Shown: one piece after another, positions 1 through 9,451 of the stretch
How positions within the stretch are numbered: the first letter of the stretch is position 1
Layout of the letters: the number at the start of each line of letters is the position of its first letter
NCBI RefSeq assembly: GCF_007858185.1
Contig: NZ_VFES01000005.1
Coordinates: forward strand, 1-64,000
Length of the DNA: 64,000 nucleotides
Direction of reading: 5' to 3'
Origin: Pseudomonas grimontii
GTDB lineage: Bacteria; Pseudomonadota; Gammaproteobacteria; Pseudomonadales; Pseudomonadaceae
Translations under genes and position numbers: made by a program
The notes under the pieces: generated by a model
Databases searched by the model: none
What the model was told of the DNA's origin: nothing
What the model saw: the letters and a program-made list of their open reading frames with translations, nothing else

Positions 1-604
1 ACTCGCGGCGATTCATCGTGATGCAAGGTTTTTGTGTGGACCTCACGCAGCCTCGCCAGGGCTCGGCAGCTGCTACGCGCCATCTCACCCGTAGCAGCTG
101 CCGAGCGCAAGCGAGGCTGCGTTGGGCACACCGCCGATATCACTGACCATCCACGTTCTCGCGGCGATTCATCGTGATGCTGGGTGTTTGTGAGGGCCTC
201 ACGCAGCCTCGCCAAGGCTCGACAGCTACGCGCCATCTCACGCTCCCGTAGCAGCTGCCGAGCGCAAGCGAGGCTGCGTTGGGCACACCGCCGATGTCAC
301 TGACCATCCACATTCTCGCGGCGATTCATCGTGATGCTGGGTGTTTGTGAGGGCCTCACGCAGCCTCGCCAGGGCTCGACAGCTGCTACGCGCCATCTCA
401 CCCGTAGCAGCTGCCGAGCGCAAGCGAGGCTGCGTTGGGCACACCGCCGATGTCACTGACCATCCACGTTCTCGTGGCGATTCATCGTGATGCTGGGTGT
501 TTGTGAGGGCCTCACGCAGCCTCGCCAGGGCTCGACAGCGCCATCTCACGCTCCCGTAGCAGCTGCCGAGCGCAAGCGAGGCTGCGTTGGGCGCACCGCC
601 GATG
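1..604. repeat. REPIN tandem array, about 157-bp period
   Basis: The unit beginning at GCGGCGATTCATCGTGATGC occurs at about 5, 161, 318 and 474, giving nearly four copies with a period of 156-157 bases. Each unit holds an inverted pair of REP sequences: CGCAGCCTCGCCAGGGCTCG facing GTAGCAGCTGCCGAGCGCAA, each followed by matching arm sequence, with a short loop. Small deletions distinguish the copies: the loops at about 230 and 540 are shortened. The same REP family appears once more at 37182-37276. The array runs directly into the stop codon of the LuxR gene, since the last unit supplies the bases up to 604. Open frames inside are by-products of the repeat. Confidence 0.9.
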
Positions 605-1390
605 TCAGGGGTTTTCCAGGTCATGCCCCAACGACTGGATAAACAACGAAAACAGTTCCGGCTGTGACGAGATGTCCAGCTTCGCGTACAGATGCCGACG
701 GTGCACCTTCACCGTGTCCGGCGAGATATGCAGGCGCTCGGCCATGGCTTTGGAAGAGAACCCGCGCAGCACCAGGCGGGCGATTTCCAGTTCGCGCTCC
801 GAGAGTACGCCGCAACCGAATTGGCTCAACGCATCCCGGATCTGGCTGTCCATGGCCGGCGCGCGCTGGGTGCTTTGTTGCCAATGCTGCTGCATCAACG
901 GCAGCACCCAGGCCGCCAGGGTCGTCATCATTCCGGTCTCCTCAACGCTGAAACGCCGCTGCATGCCCAGTGACAGCGACAACGTCCCCGCGCCCGGCAA
1001 TTGCAGGATCAACTGCAGCTCGTCTTCCAGCACGTTGTCGTGGAAGTAGCTGAGGAAATACTCGCTCTGGCGAAAATGGTCCGGCGCCACTTCCTCGAGC
1101 CGGTACACGCCACTGGCATAACCTTCGCGACAGGCCTGGAAGAACGGATCGAGCAAATACAGGCCATTGAGGTAGGCCAGCATCGACGCCGGTTTACTGC
1201 TCGGCTGGGCGTCGTACTCTTCCAGGGCCTGGGGCGGGCCCTCCACGGGATAGAAGATCGCCAGCGCGTTATCGAAGGGCAGGCACTGGTGCAACAACAG
1301 CACCAATTGCTTCCAGAATCGCTCGGTGCCGATTTGTGACAGGGTTCGCCCCAACCCGGCATGCATGCCGATTTCCCTGAACAGGCTCAT
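605..1390 (-). CDS. LuxR-family transcriptional regulator
   Basis: This 261-residue regulator ends in a clear LuxR/FixJ helix-turn-helix (about residues 190-250), with LSERELEIARLVLRGFSSKA and then ERLHISPDTVKVHRRHLYAK. The N-terminal 180 residues do not show the tryptophan/tyrosine/aspartate pattern of AHL-binding domains, so the ligand is unknown. I chose ATG 1390, which has GGGAG about 8 bases upstream; an in-frame TTG at 1423 is also possible. It is divergent from the permease and P1 peptidase genes and is probably their local regulator. That is inference from position only. The 3' end abuts the REPIN array. Confidence 0.85.
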   Translation of the reverse strand: MSLFREIGMHAGLGRTLSQIGTERFWKQLVLLLHQCLPFDNALAIFYPVEGPPQALEEYDAQPSSKPASMLAYLNGLYLLDPFFQACREGYASGVYRLEEVAPDHFRQSEYFLSYFHDNVLEDELQLILQLPGAGTLSLSLGMQRRFSVEETGMMTTLAAWVLPLMQQHWQQSTQRAPAMDSQIRDALSQFGCGVLSERELEIARLVLRGFSSKAMAERLHISPDTVKVHRRHLYAKLDISSQPELFSLFIQSLGHDLENP

Positions 1391-1589
1391 GTCACTGGCT
1401 CCCACCCTCAAAAGATTGGCCAAGGGTTCGGTTTTTGCTGAGTGGCGTCAAGGGGAGTACGCCAATAGGGGAATTGGCTGACAGGCGTCAGGTCGATAAC
1501 GTCGTCACTATTCAACGGGAAACATATCCCGAAAAAACATCATTTTTCGTTTCTGCCTCACACCAAGAACAACGACAGAGGATAACGAT

Positions 1590-2954
1590 ATGAGCACTTC
1601 CCCCACGCCCGACGGCGTGCTGAAACCCACCCTGAGCGTCTTCGATGTAGTGGCCATCACCGTTTCAGCGGTGACCCCCGCCAGTTCCGTCTTCGTGATC
1701 GCACCCTTTGCCATCCAACAGGCCGGCAGCGGCGTGTTCCTGGCGTTCGTGATGGCAGGGCTGCTCGCGCTGATGTTCGCGTTTTGCTACGCCGAACTGG
1801 GCCGCGCCCATAACAGCGCCGGTGGCGAGTATGTGTATGCCAAACGGGTGTTCGGCGGCATGGCTGGCTACGCGACGTTCCTGACCGTGCTGGTGATGCT
1901 GCTGTTTATCCCGCCGGTCTTGGCCACGGGGGCCGCCACCTATCTCAACAACGCCTTGGGGACGACATTCGATTCGCAAACCGTCGCCCTGGTGATCGTG
2001 GTGTGCAGCTACGCCTTGGGCATCCTCAATATCAAGCTCAACGCCTGGATCACCGGGACCTGCCTGCTGCTGGAAGTCGCGGCGCTGCTGGTGATCGTGT
2101 GTCTCGGCTTCGGTAACCCGGTGCAGCCGGCCAGCGTGCTGTTTCAACCCCAGATCGTCGAAAACGGTATGTTGCACCTGGCGCCCTGGGCCCTGGTGAT
2201 CGGCGCGGTGGGCATTGGCCTGTTTTCCTACAACGGTTACGGCCCAGCCGTGTTGCTGGCCGAAGACATGAAATGCGCTGGCAAGGGCGTGCACAAGGCG
2301 GTGCTGTGGTCCCTGGGCCTGGTGGTGGTGATCGAGTTGGTGCCGATCACAGCGTTGCTGATCGGCGCGCCGTCACTGAGTGCGATGATCAGCAGCCCGG
2401 ACCCCATCGGCTACCTGCTCACCAGCCATGGTAATGAAACCCTGTCGCGCCTGGTCAGTGCCGGGATCTTCCTGTCGGTATTCAATGCGATTGTCGCCAT
2501 CGTGATCCAGATCGGCCGCGTGGTGTTCAGCAGCGGGCGCGATGCGCTGTGGACGCCGACCATCAACAAACTGTTCACCCGCATCCACCCGCGCTGGGAC
2601 TCGCCATGGCTGGCCACGCTGTTCCTGGCGATTCCGTCGGCGGCGCTGAGCTTCAGCTCCAACCTGGCCGACCTCACCTCGTTCAGCGTATTGCTGATCA
2701 TATTGGTGTACCTGGTGGTGGCGTTGAGCGCATTGATGAGCCGCGTGCTGCTGCGCGACCGCGAGCATCCCTATCGCATGCCGCTGTGGCCGTTACCGGC
2801 GCTGCTGGCGGTACTGGGCGCGGGTTACTTGCTGGTGACGTTGCTCTACGCGGCGTCAGTGCGCGACATCATGATCATCATCGGCCTGCTGGCGCTGTCG
2901 GTGATTCTGTATTGCATCAGCGGCCGGTCGAGTCCGGTTTTTCAGAAATTGTAA
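1590..2954 (+). CDS. APC-family amino-acid permease
   Basis: This 454-residue polytopic inner-membrane protein has about 12 hydrophobic segments. The first follows LSVFDVVAITVSAVTPASSV, the usual APC-superfamily TM1 region, and CYAELGRAHNSAGGEYVYAK matches the TM2-TM3 region of the amino acid/polyamine/organocation family. The expected role is proton-coupled uptake of an amino acid or small amine; the substrate cannot be read from sequence. ATG 1590 is preceded by AGAGGATAACG. The stop lies nine bases before the start of the P1 peptidase, so the two are very likely co-transcribed, which suggests uptake linked to hydrolysis of a beta-peptide or amide. Confidence 0.9.
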   Translation: MSTSPTPDGVLKPTLSVFDVVAITVSAVTPASSVFVIAPFAIQQAGSGVFLAFVMAGLLALMFAFCYAELGRAHNSAGGEYVYAKRVFGGMAGYATFLTVLVMLLFIPPVLATGAATYLNNALGTTFDSQTVALVIVVCSYALGILNIKLNAWITGTCLLLEVAALLVIVCLGFGNPVQPASVLFQPQIVENGMLHLAPWALVIGAVGIGLFSYNGYGPAVLLAEDMKCAGKGVHKAVLWSLGLVVVIELVPITALLIGAPSLSAMISSPDPIGYLLTSHGNETLSRLVSAGIFLSVFNAIVAIVIQIGRVVFSSGRDALWTPTINKLFTRIHPRWDSPWLATLFLAIPSAALSFSSNLADLTSFSVLLIILVYLVVALSALMSRVLLRDREHPYRMPLWPLPALLAVLGAGYLLVTLLYAASVRDIMIIIGLLALSVILYCISGRSSPVFQKL

Positions 2955-2963
2955 GGAGTGGTT

Positions 2964-4067
2964 ATGCGTGCACGTCAATTGGGCATCACGTTGGGGTTGG
3001 GCACACCCGGCGAGTTGAATGCCATCACCGACGTTCCGGGGGTTCGGGTCGGTCACAGTACGCTCAAGACGCGTATCGATGACAAGCAGGTGCGCACCGG
3101 TGTCAGCGTGGTCCAGCCGCGTGCCGGGGAGGCGCGGCAGCAGCCGTGCTTTGCCGGGTATCACGTGCTTAACGGCAACGGCGACGCCACCGGCCTGGAA
3201 TGGATCAGCGAGGCGGGCCTGTTGACTACGCCGCTGGCCATCACCAACACCCACAGCATCGGCATCGTGCGCGACACCCTGATCGCCCTGGAGCGCGAGC
3301 GTCTGGCGGACCCGGCGGTGTACTGGTGCATGCCGGTGGTGATGGAAACCTACGACGGCCTGCTAAACGACATCTGGGGCCAGCACGTCAAGCCTGAGCA
3401 TGTGCGCCAAGCGCTGGAAAGCGCTGAAAGCGGCCCCGTGCAAGAAGGCGCCGTGGGCGGTGGTACGGGAATGATCTGCCATGAATTCAAGGGCGGTATC
3501 GGCAGCGCCTCGCGCCGTTTGCCGGCCGAGCAGGGCGGTTGGACCGTCGGCGTGCTGGTGCAGGCCAACCATGGCAAGCGCCAGGAACTGCGCGTCGACG
3601 GTTACCCGGTGGGCCGTCGCTTGATGGACATCCCATCGCCCTTTGCCGAACGGGGCACGCCGGGCATGGGTTCGATCGTGGTGATCATCGCCACTGATGC
3701 GCCTTTGCTGCCACACCAATGCCAGCGCCTGGCACAGCGCGCGTCTATCGGTATCGCACGCACTGGCGGCGGCACCGAAGACTCCAGTGGCGACCTGTTC
3801 CTGGCCTTCGCCACCGGCAACCAGGATCTGCCCCCAGCAGACTACGCGCGCAAAGGCCTGCCGTTGAGCAGCACCTTGCAGATGGTGAATAACGATCATA
3901 TTTCCCCGCTGTTCAGCGCTGCAGCGGAGGCGGTGGAGGAGGCGATCATCAACGCGATCCTGGCAGGCGAAGACATGCTGACCGACGACGGCGTACAGGT
4001 GCCGGGCTTGAAAGGCGAAACGTTGTTACAGGCATTGCACAACACAGGTTGGCGCGTGTCCCGATAA
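2964..4067 (+). CDS. P1-family peptidase (DmpA/BapA-like aminopeptidase)
   Basis: This 367-residue Ntn-type hydrolase belongs to peptidase family S58/P1. Members self-cleave into two chains at a Gly-Ser bond, and the new N-terminal Ser is the nucleophile. Here GMGSIVVIIATDAPL places that Ser at about residue 237, and the N-terminal ITDVPGVRVGHST and central GAVGGGTGMICHEFKGGIGS motifs are typical. Known members release N-terminal D- or beta-amino acids or amides. Start ATG 2964 is preferred over the in-frame GTG 2958 because AAGGAG (2953-2958) lies five bases before it. It is coupled to the upstream permease. A signal peptide is not evident. Confidence 0.9.
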   Translation: MRARQLGITLGLGTPGELNAITDVPGVRVGHSTLKTRIDDKQVRTGVSVVQPRAGEARQQPCFAGYHVLNGNGDATGLEWISEAGLLTTPLAITNTHSIGIVRDTLIALERERLADPAVYWCMPVVMETYDGLLNDIWGQHVKPEHVRQALESAESGPVQEGAVGGGTGMICHEFKGGIGSASRRLPAEQGGWTVGVLVQANHGKRQELRVDGYPVGRRLMDIPSPFAERGTPGMGSIVVIIATDAPLLPHQCQRLAQRASIGIARTGGGTEDSSGDLFLAFATGNQDLPPADYARKGLPLSSTLQMVNNDHISPLFSAAAEAVEEAIINAILAGEDMLTDDGVQVPGLKGETLLQALHNTGWRVSR

Positions 4068-4433
4068 TAGGGGGCAGCGCCGATATATTCATATAAATAG
4101 TGGCTGTTTAATGTTGCGAATGACACCATGACAATATTGTGGATCCAATTATCAAGTGTGTCGCTCAACTTGAGCGGCATTAACGCTATTTAATATTTAA
4201 ATAAGTGGCCAGTGTCTTTTGTCGGACAAAGGCAACGCCACCCAACAAATACGGAGCCAAACTTGTGAGCGCTGTTTATTGGTCAGTTCTCATGCTGGAA
4301 AAGATGTAGACGAAAGATTTCAAGTTGTGTCAGTTTCGTGACGCCTTCAAAAGAGGCGAGTGATAGGACGATCTCGCCCACGGGATTCCTATCGACCCAA
4401 GACTGATGCATTTGCAAACAAGGAAGTACGTTT
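4068..4433. other. intergenic region upstream of the protease operon
   Basis: This 366-base stretch is more AT-rich than its surroundings, with TATTTAATATTTAAATAAG around 4187. It must contain the promoter of the aprA operon. I could not identify a convincing operator or a gene in it. The ribosome-binding site AAGGAAG lies just before ATG 4434. Confidence 0.6.
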
Positions 4434-5867
4434 ATGTCAAAAGTAAAAGACCAGGCTATCGTGTCGGCGGCGCAAGCCAGCACCGCTTACTCGCAAATCG
4501 ATAGCTTCAGCCATCTGTATGACCGTGGCGGCAACCTCACGATCAATGGCAAACCCTCCTACACCGTTGACCAGGCAGCCACCCAGCTGCTGCGCGACGG
4601 CGCCGCGTACCGGGACTTTGACGGCAACGGCAAGATCGACCTGACCTACACCTTCCTGACCTCGGCCTCCTCGAGCACCATGAACAAACATGGCATCTCG
4701 GGCTTCAGCCAGTTCAACGCCCAGCAGAAAGCACAGGCCGCCCTGGCCATGCAATCCTGGTCGGACGTGGCCAATGTCACCTTCACCGAGAAAGCCACCG
4801 GCGGTGACGGCCACATGACATTCGGCAACTACAGCAGCGGCCAGGACGGCGCGGCTGCCTTCGCCTACCTGCCCGGCACCGGTGCAGGCTACGATGGCAC
4901 CTCGTGGTACCTGACCAACAACAGCTACACGCCGAACAAGACCCCGGACCTGAACAACTACGGCCGGCAGACCCTGACCCACGAAATCGGCCACACCCTG
5001 GGCCTCGCCCACCCTGGCGACTACAACGCTGGCGAAGGCGCCCCGACCTACAACGACGCGACCTATGGACAGGACACGCGCGGCTACAGCCTCATGAGCT
5101 ACTGGAGCGAGAGCAACACCCACCAGAACTTCAGTAAAGGCGGGGTCGAAGCCTACGCGTCCGGCCCGCTGATCGACGACATCGCCGCGATCCAGAAGCT
5201 CTACGGCGCCAACTACAACACCCGTGCCGGCGATACCACCTACGGGTTCAACTCCAATACCGGGCGTGATTTCCTCAGCGCCACGTCCAACGCCGACAAA
5301 CTGGTGTTCTCGGTCTGGGACGGTGGCGGCAATGACACCCTGGACTTCTCCGGTTTTACCCAGAACCAGAAAATTAACCTCAATGAGGCCTCGTTCTCCG
5401 ACGTTGGCGGCCTGGTGGGCAACGTCTCCATCGCCAAGGGCGTGACCGTAGAGAACGCGTTCGGCGGTGCGGGCAACGACCTGATCATCGGCAACAACGC
5501 AGCCAACGTCATCAAGGGCGGGGCCGGCAACGACCTCATCTACGGCGCTGGCGGCGCGGACCAACTGTGGGGTGGCGCGGGCAACGACACGTTTGTGTTC
5601 GGTGCCAGTTCCGACTCCAAGCCAGGGGTGGCGGACAAGATCTTTGACTTCACCTCGGGCTCCGACAAGATCGACCTCAGCGGCATCACCAAAGGTGCCG
5701 GGCTGACCTTCGTCAATGCCTTCACCGGGCATGCCGGCGATGCGGTGTTGTCCTACGCGGCAGGTACCAACCTGGGCACCCTGGCAGTCGACTTTTCCGG
5801 GCACGGCGTGGCGGATTTCCTCGTCACCACCGTAGGCCAGGCAGCGGCCAGCGACATCGTGGCATGA
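4434..5867 (+). CDS. aprA: serralysin-family alkaline metalloprotease (AprA/AprX)
   Basis: This secreted zinc endopeptidase of 477 residues belongs to family M10B and is called AprX in P. fluorescens. The zinc site [11 protein letters not shown] starts at His183, with Glu184 as catalytic base, and the Met-turn SLMSYWSE contains Met221. RTX calcium-binding nonapeptides ([12 protein letters not shown]) span about residues 344-390. The C-terminal secretion region ends [17 protein letters not shown], and there is no N-terminal Sec signal, as expected for type I export. The length matches the AprX family. It heads the operon containing its inhibitor and its exporter. In milk-spoiling pseudomonads this enzyme is the main heat-stable protease. 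Confidence 0.97.
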   Translation: MSKVKDQAIVSAAQASTAYSQIDSFSHLYDRGGNLTINGKPSYTVDQAATQLLRDGAAYRDFDGNGKIDLTYTFLTSASSSTMNKHGISGFSQFNAQQKAQAALAMQSWSDVANVTFTEKATGGDGHMTFGNYSSGQDGAAAFAYLPGTGAGYDGTSWYLTNNSYTPNKTPDLNNYGRQTLTHEIGHTLGLAHPGDYNAGEGAPTYNDATYGQDTRGYSLMSYWSESNTHQNFSKGGVEAYASGPLIDDIAAIQKLYGANYNTRAGDTTYGFNSNTGRDFLSATSNADKLVFSVWDGGGNDTLDFSGFTQNQKINLNEASFSDVGGLVGNVSIAKGVTVENAFGGAGNDLIIGNNAANVIKGGAGNDLIYGAGGADQLWGGAGNDTFVFGASSDSKPGVADKIFDFTSGSDKIDLSGITKGAGLTFVNAFTGHAGDAVLSYAAGTNLGTLAVDFSGHGVADFLVTTVGQAAASDIVA

Positions 5868-5873
5868 TGCACG

Positions 5874-5897
5874 GGCGCGGCGCTTTGGCGCCGCGCC
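5874..5897 (+). terminator. strong GC hairpin between aprA and aprI
   Basis: A perfect 10-bp stem (GGCGCGGCGC / GCGCCGCGCC) with a TTTG loop starts 7 bases after the aprA stop. It has no T-run, so it is not a canonical intrinsic terminator. It could attenuate read-through or protect the 3' end of aprA mRNA, which would give much more protease than exporter. That role is inferred. Confidence 0.6.
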
Positions 5898-5916
5898 TCC
5901 AGGATGGGGCGTACAG

Positions 5917-6285
5917 ATGCAGCGTTTTTACAATGTGATCGCCTGCGTGTTGCAGGTGATGTTCGTGTCGGCAGGAGCCCACGCAATGGCGAGCAGTCTT
6001 GTTTTACCCACCAGCGCCCAATTGGCCGGGCATTGGCAGTTGCACCAGCAGGATCAGGTGTGTGCACTGGACCTGCTCGAGCAGGCCAATGCCCTGGGCG
6101 GCGATGTGACCTGTGTGGCGCAATGGCTGGGGGACAAGCCCCTGACGTGGTCGCCAACCCCGGACGGTATCTGGCTGTTCAATGCCGAAGGCAGCGGGAT
6201 CACCCATTTGAATCGTCAGAAAGAAGGTGAATACCAAGGCCGTACACCGTCGGGTGCGGTAGTGGTATTGCAACGAGCACCTTAG
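5917..6285 (+). CDS. aprI: AprI/Inh-family metalloprotease inhibitor
   Basis: This 122-residue periplasmic inhibitor of serralysins has a Sec signal peptide of about 25 residues ending in AGAHA, then a small beta-barrel domain. ASSLVLPTSAQLAGHWQL and the two cysteines (about residues 48 and 65, expected to form a disulfide) match the Inh family, whose N-terminal strand inserts into the protease active site. It lies between the protease and exporter genes as in other pseudomonads. It probably protects the periplasm against prematurely folded protease. Confidence 0.9.
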   Translation: MQRFYNVIACVLQVMFVSAGAHAMASSLVLPTSAQLAGHWQLHQQDQVCALDLLEQANALGGDVTCVAQWLGDKPLTWSPTPDGIWLFNAEGSGITHLNRQKEGEYQGRTPSGAVVVLQRAP

Positions 6286-6327
6286 TTGTCCGTTATAAGG
6301 CGATAACTCGATTTTATTAGTTGGCCG

Positions 6328-6341
6328 CCCCTGATCAGGGG
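6328..6341 (+). promoter_or_regulatory. palindrome in the aprI-aprD gap
   Basis: CCCCTGATCAGGGG is a perfect 14-base palindrome between the aprI stop and the aprD start at 6390. It could form a small hairpin in the transcript or be a protein-binding site. No T-run follows. Function unknown. Confidence 0.35.
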
Positions 6342-6389
6342 GCAGGGGCAACTATTGCGCGTAGTTGGGTTCAAGGAAGAGCAAAAGAT

Positions 6390-8141
6390 ATGGTCAAACC
6401 CCATACCGTGGCGCCTTTATTCAAGGCGCTGGGTGAGTACAAGAGCATCTTGATCAGCGTGGGTTGTTTTACCGCCTTGATCAACCTGTTGATGCTGGTG
6501 CCGTCGATTTACATGCTGCAAGTGTATGACCGCGTGCTCTCCTCGCAGAATGAAACCACCCTGGTGATGTTGACCCTGATGGTCGTGGGCTTCTTTGCGT
6601 TTATTGGCCTGCTGGAAGTCATCCGCAGTTTTATCGTGATCCGCATCGGCAGCCAGTTGGAGCGGCGTTTCAACTTGCGCGTGTACAAGGCCGCGTTCGA
6701 ACGCAACCTGCAACGCGGCCAGGGGCATGCCGGGCAATCCCTGGGTGACTTGACCCATATCCGCCAATTCATCACCGGGCCGGCGCTGTTCGCGTTCTTC
6801 GATGCGCCGTGGTTTCCCATCTACCTGTTTGTGATTTTTCTCTTCAACGTCTGGCTCGGGGTGTTGGCCACCGCCGGCGCGCTGCTGTTGATCGGCCTTG
6901 CGTGCCTCAACGAATACCTGACGAAGAAGCCATTGGGCGAGGCCAGTGGTTTCTCGCAGCAATCGACGCAGCTGGCCACCAGCCATTTGCACAACGCCGA
7001 AACCATCCAGGCCATGGGCATGCTTGGCGCGCTACGCAAACGCTGGTTTGCCGTGCATTCGCAGTTCCTGGGTTTGCAGAACAAAGCCAGCGATACCGGC
7101 TCGGTGATCACCTCCCTGAGCAAATCCTTGCGCCTGTGCCTGCAATCCCTAGTGCTGGGCCTGGGTGCGTTGTTGGTGATCAAGGGCGATATGACCGCCG
7201 GGATGATGATCGCGGGCTCGATCCTGATGGGCCGCGTACTCAGCCCCATCGACCAGTTGATTGCGGTCTGGAAGCAATGGAGTTCGGCCAAGCTGGCCTA
7301 TCAGCGGCTGGACGAATTGCTGCGCGAGTTCCCCCCGGAAGTCGAGCAGATGAAATTGCCGGCACCCAAGGGCGAGGTCAGCTTCGAACAGGTCAGTGCC
7401 GGCCCGCCCGGGCGGCGCCTGCCTACCCTGCATCAGGTCAGCTTCAACCTCGGCGCCGGCGAAGTGCTGGGCGTGCTCGGGGCCTCGGGCTCCGGCAAAT
7501 CCACCCTGGCCCGTGTGTTGGTGGGCGTATGGCCGACCCTGGCCGGCACCGTGCGCCTGGATGGCGCGGACATCCATCGTTGGGACCGCGACGACCTCGG
7601 TCCGCACATCGGCTATCTGCCCCAGGACATCGAACTGTTCAGCGGCAGCATCGCCGACAACATCGCGCGCTTTCGCGAGGCCGACCCCGAGCGTGTGGTG
7701 CAGGCTGCGCAACAAGCCGGCGTGCATGAACTGATCCTGCGTTTGCCCCACGGTTATGACACGGTCCTGGGCGACAACGGTGGCGGCCTGTCCGGTGGCC
7801 AGAAACAACGGGTGGCCCTGGCGCGTGCGCTGTACGGCGGGCCGCGGTTGATCGTACTGGACGAGCCCAACTCCAACCTCGACACCGTCGGCGAGGCCGC
7901 GCTGGCCAGCGCCATTGTGCAGATGAAAGCGCAGGGCAGCAGTGTGGTGCTGGTGACCCATCGTTCTTCGGCCTTGGCCCAGGCCGATAAGTTGCTGGTG
8001 CTCAACGAAGGGCGTTTGCAGGCATTCGGGCCAAGCCAGGACGTGCTGCGGGCGTTGTCCGGCCAGCAGGAAGCACCGAAGGATAAACCCGGTGTGAGTT
8101 TCAGCCGTCAGTATCAAGCCGGAAGGAATCCAGGCGCATGA
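6390..8141 (+). CDS. aprD: type I secretion ABC transporter AprD (permease/ATPase)
   Basis: This 583-residue inner-membrane exporter has an N-terminal six-helix transmembrane domain (about residues 20-300), then an ATPase with Walker A GASGSGKSTL, signature LSGGQKQRVALARAL and Walker B LIVLDEP. There is no C39 peptidase domain, as expected for RTX substrates without a leader. ATG 6390 is chosen because AAGGAAG precedes it by 9-10 bases; the open frame extends to 6321 without a good ribosome site. It overlaps aprE by four bases (ATGA). It exports the serralysin and, from known systems (TliDEF), the downstream lipase. Confidence 0.96.
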   Translation: MVKPHTVAPLFKALGEYKSILISVGCFTALINLLMLVPSIYMLQVYDRVLSSQNETTLVMLTLMVVGFFAFIGLLEVIRSFIVIRIGSQLERRFNLRVYKAAFERNLQRGQGHAGQSLGDLTHIRQFITGPALFAFFDAPWFPIYLFVIFLFNVWLGVLATAGALLLIGLACLNEYLTKKPLGEASGFSQQSTQLATSHLHNAETIQAMGMLGALRKRWFAVHSQFLGLQNKASDTGSVITSLSKSLRLCLQSLVLGLGALLVIKGDMTAGMMIAGSILMGRVLSPIDQLIAVWKQWSSAKLAYQRLDELLREFPPEVEQMKLPAPKGEVSFEQVSAGPPGRRLPTLHQVSFNLGAGEVLGVLGASGSGKSTLARVLVGVWPTLAGTVRLDGADIHRWDRDDLGPHIGYLPQDIELFSGSIADNIARFREADPERVVQAAQQAGVHELILRLPHGYDTVLGDNGGGLSGGQKQRVALARALYGGPRLIVLDEPNSNLDTVGEAALASAIVQMKAQGSSVVLVTHRSSALAQADKLLVLNEGRLQAFGPSQDVLRALSGQQEAPKDKPGVSFSRQYQAGRNPGA

Positions 8142-9451
8142 GCAGTATCACTGTTGAACCACGCTTCAAAGAGCGCGACGCCCGGTTCTTCGCGCGCATG
8201 GGCTGGCTGCTGACCGTGGTCGGTGCCGGTGGCTTTTTCCTCTGGGCCAGCCTGGCGCCCCTGGACCAAGGCATTCCGGTGCAGGGCACGGTGGTGGTGT
8301 CGGGCAAACGCAAGGCGGTGCAAACCTTCAGCCCCGGCGTGGTCAGTCGGATTCTGGTGAAGGAGGGTGAGCTGGTGAAGCAAGGCCAGCCGCTGTTCCG
8401 TCTCGACCAGACCCAGCACCAGGCGGACGTGCAGTCCCTGCAAGCCCAGTACCGCATGGCCTGGGCCAGCGTCGCGCGTTGGCAGAGCGAGCGCGACAAT
8501 CAATCCGCCATCACCTTTCCCGCCGAGCTGAGCAGCAGCCCCGAGCCGGCATCGGCGTTGGTCCTGGAAGGCCAGCGCCAATTGTTCAGCAGCCGTCGCG
8601 AAGCCTTTGCCCGTGAGCAGGCAGGCATCCGCGCGAATATCGAGGGCGCGACCGCGCAGCTCAACGGCATGCGCCGCGCCCGCAGCGACCTGACCGCCCA
8701 GGCCCAGTCCCTGCGCGACCAACTGAACAACCTGCAACCCCTGGCCGACAACGGTTATATCCCGCGCAACCGGCTGATGGAGTACCAACGCCAGCTGTCC
8801 CAGGTGCAACAGGATCTGGCGCAGAACACCGGCGAAAGCGGCCGGGTGGAGCAGGGCATCCTCGAATCGCGCCTGAAATTGCAGCAGCACAGCGAGGAAT
8901 ATCAGAAGGAAGTACGCAGCCAATTGGCCGACGCGCAATTGCGCAGCCTGACCCTGGAACAGCAACTCACATCGGCTGGCTTTGACTTGCAACACAGCGA
9001 GATCAACGCGCCGGCCGAGGGCATTGCGGTCAACCTAAGCGTGCACACCGAGGGCGCCGTGGTGCGTGCCGGTGAAACCCTGCTGGAAATCGTGCCCCAG
9101 GGCACGCGCCTGGAAGTCGAGGGGCATTTGCCGGTGCACCTGGTGGACAAGGTCGGCACGCACCTGCCGGTCGATATTCTGTTCACCGCCTTCAACCAGA
9201 GCCGCACCCCGCGCGTGCCGGGGGAGGTCAGTCTGATTTCCGCCGACCAGATGCTCGATGAAAAAACCGGCGCGCCGTATTACGTGCTGCGCACCACCGT
9301 CAGCGAGGCGGCGCTGGAGAAACTCCACGGCCTGGTGATCAAGCCGGGCATGCCCGCCGAGATGTTCGTGCGCACCGGCGAGCGTTCGTTGCTCAATTAC
9401 CTGTTCAAGCCGCTGCTCGACCGCGCCGGCTCCGCGTTGACCGAGGAATGA
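8138..9451 (+). CDS. aprE: HlyD-family periplasmic adaptor AprE
   Basis: This 437-residue membrane-fusion protein links AprD to AprF. One N-terminal transmembrane helix (about residues 22-42, WLLTVVGAGGFFLWASLAPL) is followed by a biotinyl-lipoyl half, a long coiled-coil region (about 110-280) rich in Gln/Glu/Arg, and the returning beta-barrel domain (INAPAEGIAVNL onward). Length and architecture match the PrtE/AprE group. It overlaps both neighbours by four bases, so all three exporter genes are translationally coupled. Confidence 0.95.
   Translation: MSSITVEPRFKERDARFFARMGWLLTVVGAGGFFLWASLAPLDQGIPVQGTVVVSGKRKAVQTFSPGVVSRILVKEGELVKQGQPLFRLDQTQHQADVQSLQAQYRMAWASVARWQSERDNQSAITFPAELSSSPEPASALVLEGQRQLFSSRREAFAREQAGIRANIEGATAQLNGMRRARSDLTAQAQSLRDQLNNLQPLADNGYIPRNRLMEYQRQLSQVQQDLAQNTGESGRVEQGILESRLKLQQHSEEYQKEVRSQLADAQLRSLTLEQQLTSAGFDLQHSEINAPAEGIAVNLSVHTEGAVVRAGETLLEIVPQGTRLEVEGHLPVHLVDKVGTHLPVDILFTAFNQSRTPRVPGEVSLISADQMLDEKTGAPYYVLRTTVSEAALEKLHGLVIKPGMPAEMFVRTGERSLLNYLFKPLLDRAGSALTEE

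Noticed and set aside
1..604. Regular repeats that might suggest a CRISPR array
   Set aside because: The period is about 157 bases, units are nearly identical throughout and contain inverted REP pairs; there are no short repeats separated by unique spacers and no cas genes.
605..1390. The LuxR-type regulator as the AHL receptor for the lux-box-like sites
   Set aside because: Its N-terminal domain does not show the conserved residues of autoinducer-binding domains, and it is far from the cluster beside a permease/peptidase pair.
4437..5804. Long open frame of 455 codons on the minus strand opposite the protease gene
   Set aside because: It mirrors the codon bias of aprA, has a low-complexity Val/Gly-rich product and no homology that I recognise.
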